Shown here piece by piece: positions 41,033-48,575 of a stretch of DNA of 64,000 bases. Location: positions 124,001 through 188,000 of the forward strand of contig DAOTXW010000023.1 in NCBI GenBank assembly GCA_034435035.1, given 5' to 3'. Origin of the DNA: JAHEME01 sp034435035. Its GTDB lineage: Bacteria; Chloroflexota; Anaerolineae; Aggregatilineales; UBA3940. A model generated the notes under the pieces. That model was not told where the DNA came from and searched no databases. It saw nothing but the letters and a program-made list of their open reading frames with translations. Made by a program: the position numbers and the translations under genes. Every line of letters begins with the position of its first letter. The first letter of the stretch is position 1.

Positions 41033-41847
41033 TGCCGGAACTGCCCGAGGTAGAAACAGTCGTCCGAGGACTGCGGAACGGGGTGATCGGCCGCGTCTTC
41101 ACCGGCGCCCGAGTCCACTGGCCCCGTGAAATCGTCGGCCTTGATCCGGCCAGCTTTAGCGACCGCCTGACAGGGCAGCGGGTGCAGGATCTGAGCCGAC
41201 GTGGAAAATACATCGTCTTCACGCTCACTCACGACAGCCTGCTGATTCATCTCAAGATGTCCGGGCGGCTGTATCTCGCCGCGCCCGGCCCGGCAGCATC
41301 GGAAGATCGCTGGGTAAGGGTCATTTTTCATCTGGACTCCCGCCACGATCTATGCTTCTCAGATGCCCGAAAGTTCGGGCGTGTCTATCTCGTGTCTGAA
41401 GCCAGCACGGTGCTAGGCCATCTCGGCCCGGAGCCGCTCTCTGAGGCGTTTACGCCGGCGATGTTCCAGCAGGCCATGAGCAGGCGGCGCACTCCGATCA
41501 AGCAATTGCTGCTCGACCAGCGTTTCCTGGCGGGGGTGGGCAACATCTATGCCGACGAAGCCCTCTGGTGGGCGCGAATTGCCCCTCACCGCCTTGCCGA
41601 TACACTTAATGCCGATGAGAGTGTGCGCCTGTATGACGCGATCCGCGCCCTGCTGGAAGAAGCGATTACTTATGAAGGCACCACTATCAGCTGGTACCGC
41701 AAGCCCGATGGCTCGCGCGGCAGCTATCAGAACCGCTTCAAGGTGTATGACCGCGCGGGCCAACCATGCTTCAACTGCGGACTACCGATCGTCAAGACCC
41801 GGCTGGGTCAGCGTGGAACACACTACTGTCCTGCCTGCCAGCGGTAA
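41032..41847 (+). CDS. mutM: Formamidopyrimidine-DNA glycosylase (Fpg)
   Basis: Removes oxidised purines such as 8-oxoguanine and nicks the abasic site. The 271-residue product starts MPELPEVET, whose Pro2 amine is the catalytic nucleophile and Glu3 the acid, so the start is certain. It has LIHLKMSGRLYL, the helix-two-turn-helix region FLAGVGNIYADEALW, and a C-terminal zinc finger CFNCGLPIVKTRLGQRGTHYC with CPAC-type spacing. The first base of its ATG is the last base of the upstream gene's stop. This is a housekeeping repair enzyme. Confidence 0.98.
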   Translation: MPELPEVETVVRGLRNGVIGRVFTGARVHWPREIVGLDPASFSDRLTGQRVQDLSRRGKYIVFTLTHDSLLIHLKMSGRLYLAAPGPAASEDRWVRVIFHLDSRHDLCFSDARKFGRVYLVSEASTVLGHLGPEPLSEAFTPAMFQQAMSRRRTPIKQLLLDQRFLAGVGNIYADEALWWARIAPHRLADTLNADESVRLYDAIRALLEEAITYEGTTISWYRKPDGSRGSYQNRFKVYDRAGQPCFNCGLPIVKTRLGQRGTHYCPACQR

Positions 41848-41867
41848 GCCTGAGGGATATAGTTGCC

Positions 41868-42560
41868 ATGGTCCAACTTCTACTGCCACTGATAGCCTTG
41901 ATCGTCACAGGGCTGGTAATCGCTTCGCTGTGGCTGTGGTGGAGCAGCGACACGGGTAGTGCGCCGCCTGTTGAGGCCAACCCTCCACCTGCCGGCAGCA
42001 TACCCGATGCGATCGCCGAGCCTGCCGCCGACCATGTTATGCCTGAGGCGGCTGATGAGGTAGTTCGCATACTCATTGGCCCCGCGGCCGGCGAGGTGGT
42101 TGAGATATCGGGTCGCCGCTATCGGCAGCTGGATGAGATCCGCGATCCAGACCAGCGCGATCGGGTGATCAGGGCGCTGACACGGCTGCAGGAGTTTGTT
42201 GGAGCCGATCATCAGGCACGGCCAGCTATACCTGCGGCACGCATCTCCCCGCCGGCTGCAGCCGCCGAAGGCCCCCGACCAGCCGGGCGCTGGGGCCGCA
42301 AGTCCGACAGTGGCAGAGAGCTGCCACCCGTGCCGGCCATCTCCGTGGCAGGCGAGATTGAGGCACTGCTGCAACAGCGGCTGGCGCAAATGCCGGATAT
42401 GCGTGCGCGCCGCATCCACATTCATCAGACCCCGGAAGGTGGTGTTGCGATCGAGGTGGATGGGGAGTGGTTCGATGGGGTAGACGATGTTACCGATCCG
42501 GCTGCGCGGGCGCTTATCCAGGCAGCGATAAAGGACTGGGAAGACCGCGCCACGCGATGA
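41868..42560 (+). CDS. Single-pass membrane protein of unknown function
   Basis: The 230-residue product has an N-terminal transmembrane helix (about 3-24, LLLPLIALIVTGLVIASLWLWW) followed by a Pro/Ala-rich acidic segment. Two small conserved-looking blocks follow: VVRILIGPAAGEVVEISGRRYRQLDEIRDP and a C-terminal HIHQTPEGGVAIEVDGEWFDGVDDVTDPAARALIQAAI. The two blocks share a pattern (x-V-E-[IV]-x-G-x-x-[YF]-x-x-[LV]-D-[ED]-[IV]-x-D-P), suggesting an internal duplication. No catalytic motif is seen. GAGGG lies 11 nt before the ATG. It sits between mutM and the protease gene on the same strand. Confidence 0.75.
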   Translation: MVQLLLPLIALIVTGLVIASLWLWWSSDTGSAPPVEANPPPAGSIPDAIAEPAADHVMPEAADEVVRILIGPAAGEVVEISGRRYRQLDEIRDPDQRDRVIRALTRLQEFVGADHQARPAIPAARISPPAAAAEGPRPAGRWGRKSDSGRELPPVPAISVAGEIEALLQQRLAQMPDMRARRIHIHQTPEGGVAIEVDGEWFDGVDDVTDPAARALIQAAIKDWEDRATR

Positions 42561-42582
42561 ACAGTTGAGGAGATTGCCAGCC

Positions 42583-43626
42583 GTGTTTCCCCCCGTGTCA
42601 CTGGATGAGCTTGTCCACATCGCGGCCATTCGCCGCCAGGCTGTCAGCCGCCTGCTGGCGCTCCGCAACGTGATTGCCTGCGGGATCGGATTCAAAGTGC
42701 GCGATCAGCAGATTGTAGGCATCCCCAGCATCGTGATCTCGGTGGTGCACAAAGAGCCGCGCAGCACTTTGCCAGACAGCGAGGTCATACCGCGGTTCCT
42801 GCAAGGTGTGCCCACTGACGTGGTGGAGACCGGCTTGATCACTGAACTGGACATTGATCGCAGAGCACCGATACGCCCCGTGCAGCCGGGCGTTTCGATC
42901 GGGCACCGTGATGGCACGGCCGGCACGCTGGGTTGCATCGTCAGACGCGGTGAACAGGCTTTCCTTCTGGGCAACAATCACGTATTGAGCCTGCTGAACG
43001 CCGGGCGGCCCGGAGATCCTATCCTGCAGCCAGGGCCGGGCGACGGCGGCACGCTGGAATCGGCCATCGGCGAGCTGGCGGCCTATGTGCCCATCAACTT
43101 CCAGGAGCCTGCGAGCGCTACCCTATCCGGGGCAGCGGCCCCGCGCAGCAGGCAGTCAGGCAGCTTACTGCTTCTGCTGCGCGGGCTGTTTGAGCGGCCG
43201 CAGCAGAGCGCACCCGCTCCGGCTGCAGCACCTCCTGAAAACCGGATGGATGCGGCTCTGGTGCGTCCCTATGGACACATCGCCCTGGATCCCGGGCTGG
43301 TCGGGCTGGGAGGGGCGCCCACCGGGGTCGCCGACGCGGCCCTCGGCATGAAGGTATTCAAGAGCGGACGTTCCAGCGGGGTCACAGAGGGGTACATCAC
43401 CCAGGTGGATGTGACCGTCAATGTGCAGTACGGGCCGCGGACTGCCCGCTTTGTTAACCAGATCATCCTCACGCCGCTCAGCCAGAAGGGGGACTCGGGT
43501 GCGCTGCTGGTCACCAAACAGCGGCAGGCGGTGGGGCTGCTGTTCTCCGGATCTGAGACTGTTTCGGTCGCCAGCCCGATACGTCTTGTTCTGGCCGCCT
43601 TCCGGGCCAAACTGGCTACCCCCTGA
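42583..43626 (+). CDS. NAL1-like trypsin-fold serine protease
   Basis: The 347-residue product carries a candidate chymotrypsin-type triad in order: His133 in FLLGNNHVLS, Asp223 in RMDAALVRP and Ser305 in QKGDSGALLV. The N-terminal part (RNVIACGIGFKVRDQQIVG, IVISVVHKEP) resembles the beta-rich lead-in of NAL1-like peptidases, known from plants and bacteria. An insert (about 195-220) with a run of leucines (SGSLLLLLRGLF) and Ala/Pro-rich sequence splits the two barrels and might touch the membrane. No signal peptide is visible, so it may be cytoplasmic. The GTG start was chosen because GGAG lies 11 nt upstream; TTG 42565 is an alternative. Confidence 0.78.
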   Translation: MFPPVSLDELVHIAAIRRQAVSRLLALRNVIACGIGFKVRDQQIVGIPSIVISVVHKEPRSTLPDSEVIPRFLQGVPTDVVETGLITELDIDRRAPIRPVQPGVSIGHRDGTAGTLGCIVRRGEQAFLLGNNHVLSLLNAGRPGDPILQPGPGDGGTLESAIGELAAYVPINFQEPASATLSGAAAPRSRQSGSLLLLLRGLFERPQQSAPAPAAAPPENRMDAALVRPYGHIALDPGLVGLGGAPTGVADAALGMKVFKSGRSSGVTEGYITQVDVTVNVQYGPRTARFVNQIILTPLSQKGDSGALLVTKQRQAVGLLFSGSETVSVASPIRLVLAAFRAKLATP

Positions 43627-43631
43627 GCGGG

Positions 43632-43979
43632 CTACAGCCGGGCGGCCCGGCAACGATCGCAGGGGCAGATGCGGCTCAGGTAATCCCAGGCATAGATGCC
43701 GGAGCTGTGGCCATCATCCCACTCGATCTGAAGCGCATAGTTGCCCACCAGCCTCACCTCAGTCACCTGATAAGACCGGACAGGTTTCAGTTCAATGACA
43801 TCCGGATCGAACTGGGGGCCCATGCGATCATGGCCTCCACGGCACACTACACACGGACAGGCCTCGCGGAGCGCATCGAGCGGATAGACACTGATGTGTC
43901 CACCCCCCCAGTCGATACGCAACTCATGCGCCTGCCGATCCAGGGTCACCCCTGCAGGGCGTTTCGGGTTACTGGCCAT
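43632..43979 (-). CDS. DUF971 (gamma-butyrobetaine hydroxylase N-terminal-like) protein
   Basis: A 115-residue protein matching the DUF971 domain: LRIDWGGGHISVYPLDALREACPC near the N-terminus and ALQIEWDDGHSSGIYAWDYLSRICPC near the end. Two CPC/CxxC clusters (ACPCVVC and ICPCDRC) suggest metal or iron-sulfur handling; DUF971 is linked to Mrp/HCF101 Fe-S carriers in other organisms. The start is supported by GAGG 9 nt upstream. It is the last gene of the minus-strand run with the glycosyltransferase, 9 nt apart. No partner ApbC/Mrp gene is seen. Confidence 0.9.
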   Translation of the reverse strand: MASNPKRPAGVTLDRQAHELRIDWGGGHISVYPLDALREACPCVVCRGGHDRMGPQFDPDVIELKPVRSYQVTEVRLVGNYALQIEWDDGHSSGIYAWDYLSRICPCDRCRAARL

Positions 43980-43988
43980 CGCAGTGCC

Positions 43989-45245
43989 TCATCTACCCCG
44001 ATAGATCACGGACTGGTACTGCGCCTCAACCTGGGAGGCGATATGCGGCCAGGCATATCGCTGAGCTACCTGAAGCGCAGCTCTTGACATCTCCTGCCGC
44101 AGCGCATCGTTCTCCATCAGCACACGCACCCGGCCTGCCAGTTCGTCAGGCTGCTGATCTGGCACATGAAATCCGGTCACGCCATCCTGTATCAGATACG
44201 CCAGACCACCCACCTCTGAGGCAATTACCGGCGTTCCGCAGGCCATAGCTTCCAGCGCGACCATGCCGAATGATTCATAGTGTGAGGGCATCACCACTGC
44301 CTCGGCGGCAGAGTAGTAATACTGCAACGTTTCCTGGCTCTTGGATCCCAGAAAGGTGACAAACGCTCCCAGGCCGAGGTCCTGGCGCAGTCGCTTCAGC
44401 CGGGCCATTTCAACGTCGTCTTCTGCATCGCTCTCAGGCCCCCCAATGACAGAAAGACACAGATCGTCCGTCGCATCGCTGCGCGACTGTTTCAGGATAG
44501 CGATAGCCTGAAGCAGCGTATCCACCCCTTTGAGGGGTTCGAGCCGGCCAACAAACAGCAGCATCCGGTGATCCTCCGGCAGACCGAGCCGCCGGCGCGC
44601 TTCCGCTTTGGGCATGGGGCAGAAATGATTCAGATCCACCCCCGGGGGGATAACATGGATTCGTTGCATGTCTGCGCCATAGAGCCACATCAGCTGAATG
44701 CGCTCGGCCGGGGTGGCGGCGATCAGCCGATCAGCCGAGCGCATCACCTGGCGCTCGGTCTCAATCCGCAGCAGCCCCTCATGCTGAGCGGGATCCGCCG
44801 TCACACGATTTTTCATCAGGCCCAGGGTGTGAAACATCTGGAGCACCGGGATCCCCCAGGCCGATTTCAGCCGCTCGGCAGCCCAGCCGGATAGCCAGTA
44901 GTGGCTGTGGATCAAATCGTAGGTCAGGTGCTGGTACCGGGCAAATTCCTGCACCCTTTCCACAAATTCCGGAAGGTGTGGGAAGATGTCGCCGGTCGCC
45001 AGCGGCTCTTCCGGGCCGGCAGGCACGTGAATGACTCGCGCCCCGGGCCCGAGATCGCTGGCATTGACATGCGGCACGCAGGGATCCTGAGATCGCGTGA
45101 AGACATCGACCGCGATGCCCCGCCGCCCCAGTTCCCTGCTCAGTTCGCGCACGTAGACATTCATGCCGCCCGTCTTCTTGCCACCCAGCACCGCCAGCGG
45201 GCAGGTGTGAACACTCAACATGGCCACGCGCAGAGGCTTCTGCAT
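43989..45245 (-). CDS. GT4-family glycosyltransferase (MshA/sucrose-phosphate-synthase-like)
   Basis: A 418-residue GT-B glycosyltransferase. The N-terminal acceptor domain has LGGKKTGGMNVYVRELSRELG, HSHYWLSGW and FHTLGLMKN, patterns shared with MshA-like and sucrose-phosphate-synthase-like enzymes. The donor domain has FVGRLEPLKGVDTLLQAI and the EX7E motif ESFGMVALE that binds nucleotide sugar. Candidate products include a sugar conjugate or glycolipid; the acceptor is not inferable. It follows the GNAT-like gene by 8 nt, so the two probably act in one surface-polymer or conjugate pathway (inference). Confidence 0.9.
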   Translation of the reverse strand: MQKPLRVAMLSVHTCPLAVLGGKKTGGMNVYVRELSRELGRRGIAVDVFTRSQDPCVPHVNASDLGPGARVIHVPAGPEEPLATGDIFPHLPEFVERVQEFARYQHLTYDLIHSHYWLSGWAAERLKSAWGIPVLQMFHTLGLMKNRVTADPAQHEGLLRIETERQVMRSADRLIAATPAERIQLMWLYGADMQRIHVIPPGVDLNHFCPMPKAEARRRLGLPEDHRMLLFVGRLEPLKGVDTLLQAIAILKQSRSDATDDLCLSVIGGPESDAEDDVEMARLKRLRQDLGLGAFVTFLGSKSQETLQYYYSAAEAVVMPSHYESFGMVALEAMACGTPVIASEVGGLAYLIQDGVTGFHVPDQQPDELAGRVRVLMENDALRQEMSRAALQVAQRYAWPHIASQVEAQYQSVIYRGR

Positions 45246-45253
45246 TTGCCGTC

Positions 45254-46264
45254 TCAGCCCCGCCTGATGATCACATTATGGACGGCCGTGCTGATCGCTC
45301 CCATCCGGTATTTGTACTCCTCATCACCCTGCAAGAAGTCATAGATGCGGCAGCCATGGCCGATGGCATCCTCGATGCTGTAGGTGAGCAGGACGATGCC
45401 CGGACTCAAAGCGGAGAAGATATGTGGGTTCAGGCCGGAGTTGTAAAGCAGCATGCGGCGGTGATAGGCGAACTGCCACATTGTCGCCGCTCGCTGCCCT
45501 TCGACGGTCAGGAAGATCAGCCGGAGCCAGCCAGCGCGCATGAGCACCTGCCCCACCTCTCGAAAGAAGTCGCGGTGGCCAGGAGCATCCAGGAAAGCCG
45601 CCTTGCTGGTTGTACTCATAGCCATGAGGTCCAGAAAGGCGCCGATCTCATCATCCAGATCCCGGTCGGGGCCCACCACATAGAAGTCCGCCCCATATTC
45701 CTCGGCGCGGCGGCGTTTGCGCCGCAGCTCGTGCCGCTGCTTTTTATCCAGCCCTTCCAGATAGGCTTCGTAGGACTCAGGCAGCGGAATGACCGGACAG
45801 ACATCTTCCAGCACAACCTCCACAGACAGCCCGCGGCGCTGCGCTGCTGCCGGCAGCAGCGTGCAGGTCAAGCTCTCCTCTGGCACATTGCACAGATTCA
45901 GCCGGTCCCAGAGCGGCGCGTCAGATGAGAGCATGAAATCGAGGATTTTCTCGACCGCCTCGTTTTCCCGGCCGGGGCGCAGCAGCAGCGTCAGATAGTC
46001 AGACACATCGCGGCAGCCGATGGTCTGGACGGACCGCTGCCCATCCAGCGTCTCTATGAACCAGGGAGCCACCCCCAGCAGAGTCCCGCTGTCATCGCGA
46101 ACTGCCACGACAGACAGATCGCCCCGGCCAAGATGCTTCCACCAGATGCGCTGCCACTCCAGAGTCATGAAGAAATCCGTGGTGCGCTCAGGGCTGAGCA
46201 GCTGATTCCACTCACCGCTCAGGTCATCAAAGACTGACGCTGTATTATGAAGTTCGGTCTTCAC
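45254..46264 (-). CDS. GNAT-like acyltransferase (FemAB/BioF2-type, Acetyltransf_6)
   Basis: The 336-residue product resembles the two-lobed FemAB/Acetyltransf_6 family often found in envelope and capsule clusters. It shows an N-terminal FMTLEWQRIWWKHLG, a central basic helix KKQRHELRRKRRRAEEYG and the C-terminal core LRLIFLTVEGQRAATMWQFAYHRRMLLYNSGL with YDFLQGDEEYKYRMG. GTG 46264 follows GGAG at 7 nt and was preferred over an upstream in-frame start. It lies next to a GT4 glycosyltransferase, supporting a role in modifying an extracellular glycan or lipid. Confidence 0.85.
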   Translation of the reverse strand: MKTELHNTASVFDDLSGEWNQLLSPERTTDFFMTLEWQRIWWKHLGRGDLSVVAVRDDSGTLLGVAPWFIETLDGQRSVQTIGCRDVSDYLTLLLRPGRENEAVEKILDFMLSSDAPLWDRLNLCNVPEESLTCTLLPAAAQRRGLSVEVVLEDVCPVIPLPESYEAYLEGLDKKQRHELRRKRRRAEEYGADFYVVGPDRDLDDEIGAFLDLMAMSTTSKAAFLDAPGHRDFFREVGQVLMRAGWLRLIFLTVEGQRAATMWQFAYHRRMLLYNSGLNPHIFSALSPGIVLLTYSIEDAIGHGCRIYDFLQGDEEYKYRMGAISTAVHNVIIRRG

Positions 46265-46331
46265 CGGGTTTCTCCAGCAGGGCAAGAACTGAATTCAGAT
46301 TGTATCGGCGCCGGGGAGGAGGGCGCAACGC

Positions 46332-46820
46332 CTACGGGCCGGGAACCAGCCCCGCCGGCGGCGAAATATCGAAGAAGAGGCTCCACCAGACTGCCCAGGC
46401 GGGCAGCGGCTCCGCCTGTCCGGGGGAAGCCTGATCCGCGCGGCTCTCTGCCGGGTTGCCGGCCTGCTCATAAATGGGGATCACCAGAACTTCGCCTTCG
46501 CGCACCATCTTCCCATCGTTATGGGCCCAGGTTTCGATATAGCTGGGGCTGCTGTACCGGGCTTTTGCCTCTCCCAGCGCTTTCTGCTCCGCCACCAGCA
46601 CCCGGATCTCCGCTTCCAGGGCGCGCTCTTCCGCGATCTTCTTCTGCCCCTCGATGATGCGCTGACTAAAATCGATGACCAGCCGCCCCCCTACCACAAT
46701 CAGAGCGATCAGAATGATTTGGAGGTTGCTCAGCGGCAGACGGCGGGCAGGGCACATGCGCGGGCGCGGTTCGCCCGTTGTGACCGGTTGTGCTGGAGGG
46801 CTGGGCTGAGGCGATTCCAT
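46332..46820 (-). CDS. Septum formation initiator family protein (DivIC/FtsB-like)
   Basis: A small bitopic membrane protein of 162 residues. A Pro-rich cytoplasmic N-terminus leads to a transmembrane helix (about 34-52, LQIILIALIVVGGRLVI), then a coiled coil (EGQKKIAEERALEAEIRVLVAEQKALGEA). After a YIETWAHNDGKMVREGEVLVIP-like region it ends in an exported Pro-rich tail. This is the layout of FtsB/DivIC, which bridges divisome subunits at midcell. ATG 46820 gives MESPQPS; 46829 is an alternative. It is just downstream of the tRNA-Leu terminator and upstream of the GNAT-like gene. Confidence 0.82.
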   Translation of the reverse strand: MESPQPSPPAQPVTTGEPRPRMCPARRLPLSNLQIILIALIVVGGRLVIDFSQRIIEGQKKIAEERALEAEIRVLVAEQKALGEAKARYSSPSYIETWAHNDGKMVREGEVLVIPIYEQAGNPAESRADQASPGQAEPLPAWAVWWSLFFDISPPAGLVPGP

Positions 46821-46834
46821 AGAACCCATCTAAC

Positions 46835-46860
46835 AAAAAAGCCGAGCCGCTCGCTCAGCC
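46835..46860 (-). terminator. Rho-independent terminator of tRNA-Leu
   Basis: Minus strand: GGCTGAGCG-AGC-GGCTCGGC stem then TTTTTT. It ends 15 nt before the septum gene start, so that gene relies on read-through or on a promoter not seen. Confidence 0.88.
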
Positions 46861-46873
46861 TTTCTCACACAGG

Positions 46874-46957
<84 letters not shown>

Positions 46958-46968
46958 CACACCCCACT

Positions 46969-46996
46969 ATTGTACTCTTGCAGGGGCATTTGTCAA
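46969..46996 (-). promoter_or_regulatory. tRNA-Leu promoter
   Basis: Minus-strand TTGACA (46996-46991), a 16-nt spacer and TACAAT (46974-46969), 11 nt before the mature tRNA 5' end. Confidence 0.85.
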
Positions 46997-47102
46997 ACCG
47001 TTTTTCTGCTGCGCGCCCCTTTCCGATCAACCGGTCAGCATGGCGCTCCATGGCGGCATCGACTATAATGCATTGGCAGACTTGGCGAAGACAGGCAACT
47101 GA

Positions 47103-47720
47103 GTGGACTTCCATAGCGATCACGCCCAACCAAACAATGCGCCCGCTGAAGAGCCCGCATCAGCCCTTGGGCTACCGGCGACTTCCTCAAAGCTCTGGTC
47201 CGTTTTGCGAGAAGTCGCCGAGACAGTTGTCATGGCGGCTGTTATCTGGTTGATCGTAAACTTCGCCACCGCCCGCTACGTGGTGGATGGAGAGAGCATG
47301 GAACCCAATCTCCACACCGGCCAGTTCCTGATCGTCAGCCGCCTGGCGTATCGATTCGGCACTCCGCAGCGCGGGGACATTATTGTCTTTGACTTCCCCA
47401 ACAACCCCGCTGACGATTATGTCAAACGGATCATTGGCCTGCCGGGAGATACGGTCACCATTGAGCAGGGGAACATCTATATCAATGATCAGCTGCTTGT
47501 AGAACCCTACCTGCCGGATCAGCCTGCGTTCCCCTACCAGGGACGATGGGTTGTCCCGCCGGGAGCCTATTTCGTCCTGGGCGATAACCGCGCGCACTCC
47601 AGCGATTCGCGCACCTGGGGCATGCTGGCAGATGATGCCATCATCGGCAAAGCGTGGCTGTCCTACTGGCCCCCACAGCACTGGGGGACTATCCCACACT
47701 ATGACTATAATACCCCCTAG
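47103..47720 (+). CDS. lepB: Signal peptidase I
   Basis: Cleaves signal peptides from exported preproteins at the outer face of the membrane. The 205-residue product has one transmembrane helix (about 41-58) and the S26 boxes in order: DGESMEPN (catalytic Ser65), GDIIVF, DYVKRIIGLPGD (catalytic Lys108) and VLGDNRAHSSDSR. The start is GTG; a consensus TATAAT at 47064-47069 precedes it but without a clear -35. It is followed 15 nt later by the zinc-finger gene. Confidence 0.95.
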   Translation: MDFHSDHAQPNNAPAEEPASALGLPATSSKLWSVLREVAETVVMAAVIWLIVNFATARYVVDGESMEPNLHTGQFLIVSRLAYRFGTPQRGDIIVFDFPNNPADDYVKRIIGLPGDTVTIEQGNIYINDQLLVEPYLPDQPAFPYQGRWVVPPGAYFVLGDNRAHSSDSRTWGMLADDAIIGKAWLSYWPPQHWGTIPHYDYNTP

Positions 47721-47735
47721 TGGGAGGAACCGGCC

Positions 47736-48020
47736 GTGACATCACCACTGACCTGTGAAATCTGCCACATTGGCACCCTTCAGAAAATGAGGGCTACTTA
47801 CACTGTCCGCTGGCGCAGCCGCCTCATCATCGTGCCCGGCACACCTGCCTGGCTGTGCGACGTGTGCGGGGAGTTCTCCTACGATCCGGAGATCACTTCG
47901 CGCATTGACCTGCTGCTTGGCACCCGGCCGGCTCCCTCCAGCCTGACAGATACCCCGGAAGATGCCCATCCGCCTGTCTCTCTTCGATCCCTCATTTCCG
48001 GACGCGGTCGGAGCGCCTGA
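47736..48020 (+). CDS. YgiT-type zinc-finger protein
   Basis: A 94-residue protein with two CxxC knuckles, CEICHIG near the start and CDVCGEFSY near residue 50, matching the YgiT/MqsA-N zinc-finger type. Related domains occur as antitoxin N-termini, but this protein lacks an HTH C-terminus and has no toxin partner beside it, so an antitoxin role is doubtful. GTG start with GGGAGG 8 nt upstream. It overlaps nothing but ends 1 nt before the ppa start, indicating coupling. Confidence 0.8.
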   Translation: MTSPLTCEICHIGTLQKMRATYTVRWRSRLIIVPGTPAWLCDVCGEFSYDPEITSRIDLLLGTRPAPSSLTDTPEDAHPPVSLRSLISGRGRSA

Positions 48021-48021
48021 G

Positions 48022-48561
48022 ATGAACCTTTGGCACGAACTTCCTCCGGGGCCTCAGGCCCCGGATATACTCTATGCGATCATTGAAATCCCCAAGGGCA
48101 GCCGCAACAAGTACGAATATCACAAGCAGGCAGGGATCATCAAGCTGGACCGTGTACTGTATTCCTCACTGTACTATCCCGGTGACTATGGGCTGATCCC
48201 GCGCACTTATTACGAAGATGGCGACCCGTTAGACATCCTGGTCATGATCAATGAACCGACCTTTCCGGGCTGTGTCATTGAAGTCCGGCCCATTGGGATG
48301 TTCCGCATGCTGGACCGGGACATGCCCGACGACAAAATCCTGGCCGTCCCCGACAAAGACCCCCTGTACCAGGACTATCATGATCTCAAGGACATCCCCA
48401 AGCACTTCCTGAGCGAGGTCGCCCACTTCTTCTCTGTCTACAAGGACCTGGAGGGTGCCCGTGTTGAGGCTATAGGTTGGGAGAATGCCGGGATCGCCAA
48501 GGAGCGCATCGACCACGCGATCCGTCTGTATATGTCTGCCTTCCAGCCGCCCAAGCTGTAG
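48022..48561 (+). CDS. ppa: Family I inorganic pyrophosphatase
   Basis: Hydrolyses PPi to phosphate, pulling biosynthetic reactions forward. The 179-residue product has family length and the active-site block YYPGDYGLIPRTYYEDGDPLDILV with the metal-binding aspartates, plus DDKILAVPDKDP. ATG 48022 follows GGAG at 8 nt and precedes the first conserved strand; the longer upstream frame overlaps the zinc-finger gene and was rejected. Its coexistence with a PPi-type phosphofructokinase in the same window implies PPi use is balanced between hydrolysis and glycolysis. Confidence 0.97.
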   Translation: MNLWHELPPGPQAPDILYAIIEIPKGSRNKYEYHKQAGIIKLDRVLYSSLYYPGDYGLIPRTYYEDGDPLDILVMINEPTFPGCVIEVRPIGMFRMLDRDMPDDKILAVPDKDPLYQDYHDLKDIPKHFLSEVAHFFSVYKDLEGARVEAIGWENAGIAKERIDHAIRLYMSAFQPPKL

Positions 48562-48575
48562 CATAGGCCGGTCCT

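Noticed and set aside
47736..48020. YgiT-type zinc finger as an antitoxin of a toxin-antitoxin pair
   Set aside because: No toxin-sized partner and no HTH domain; neighbours are lepB and ppa.
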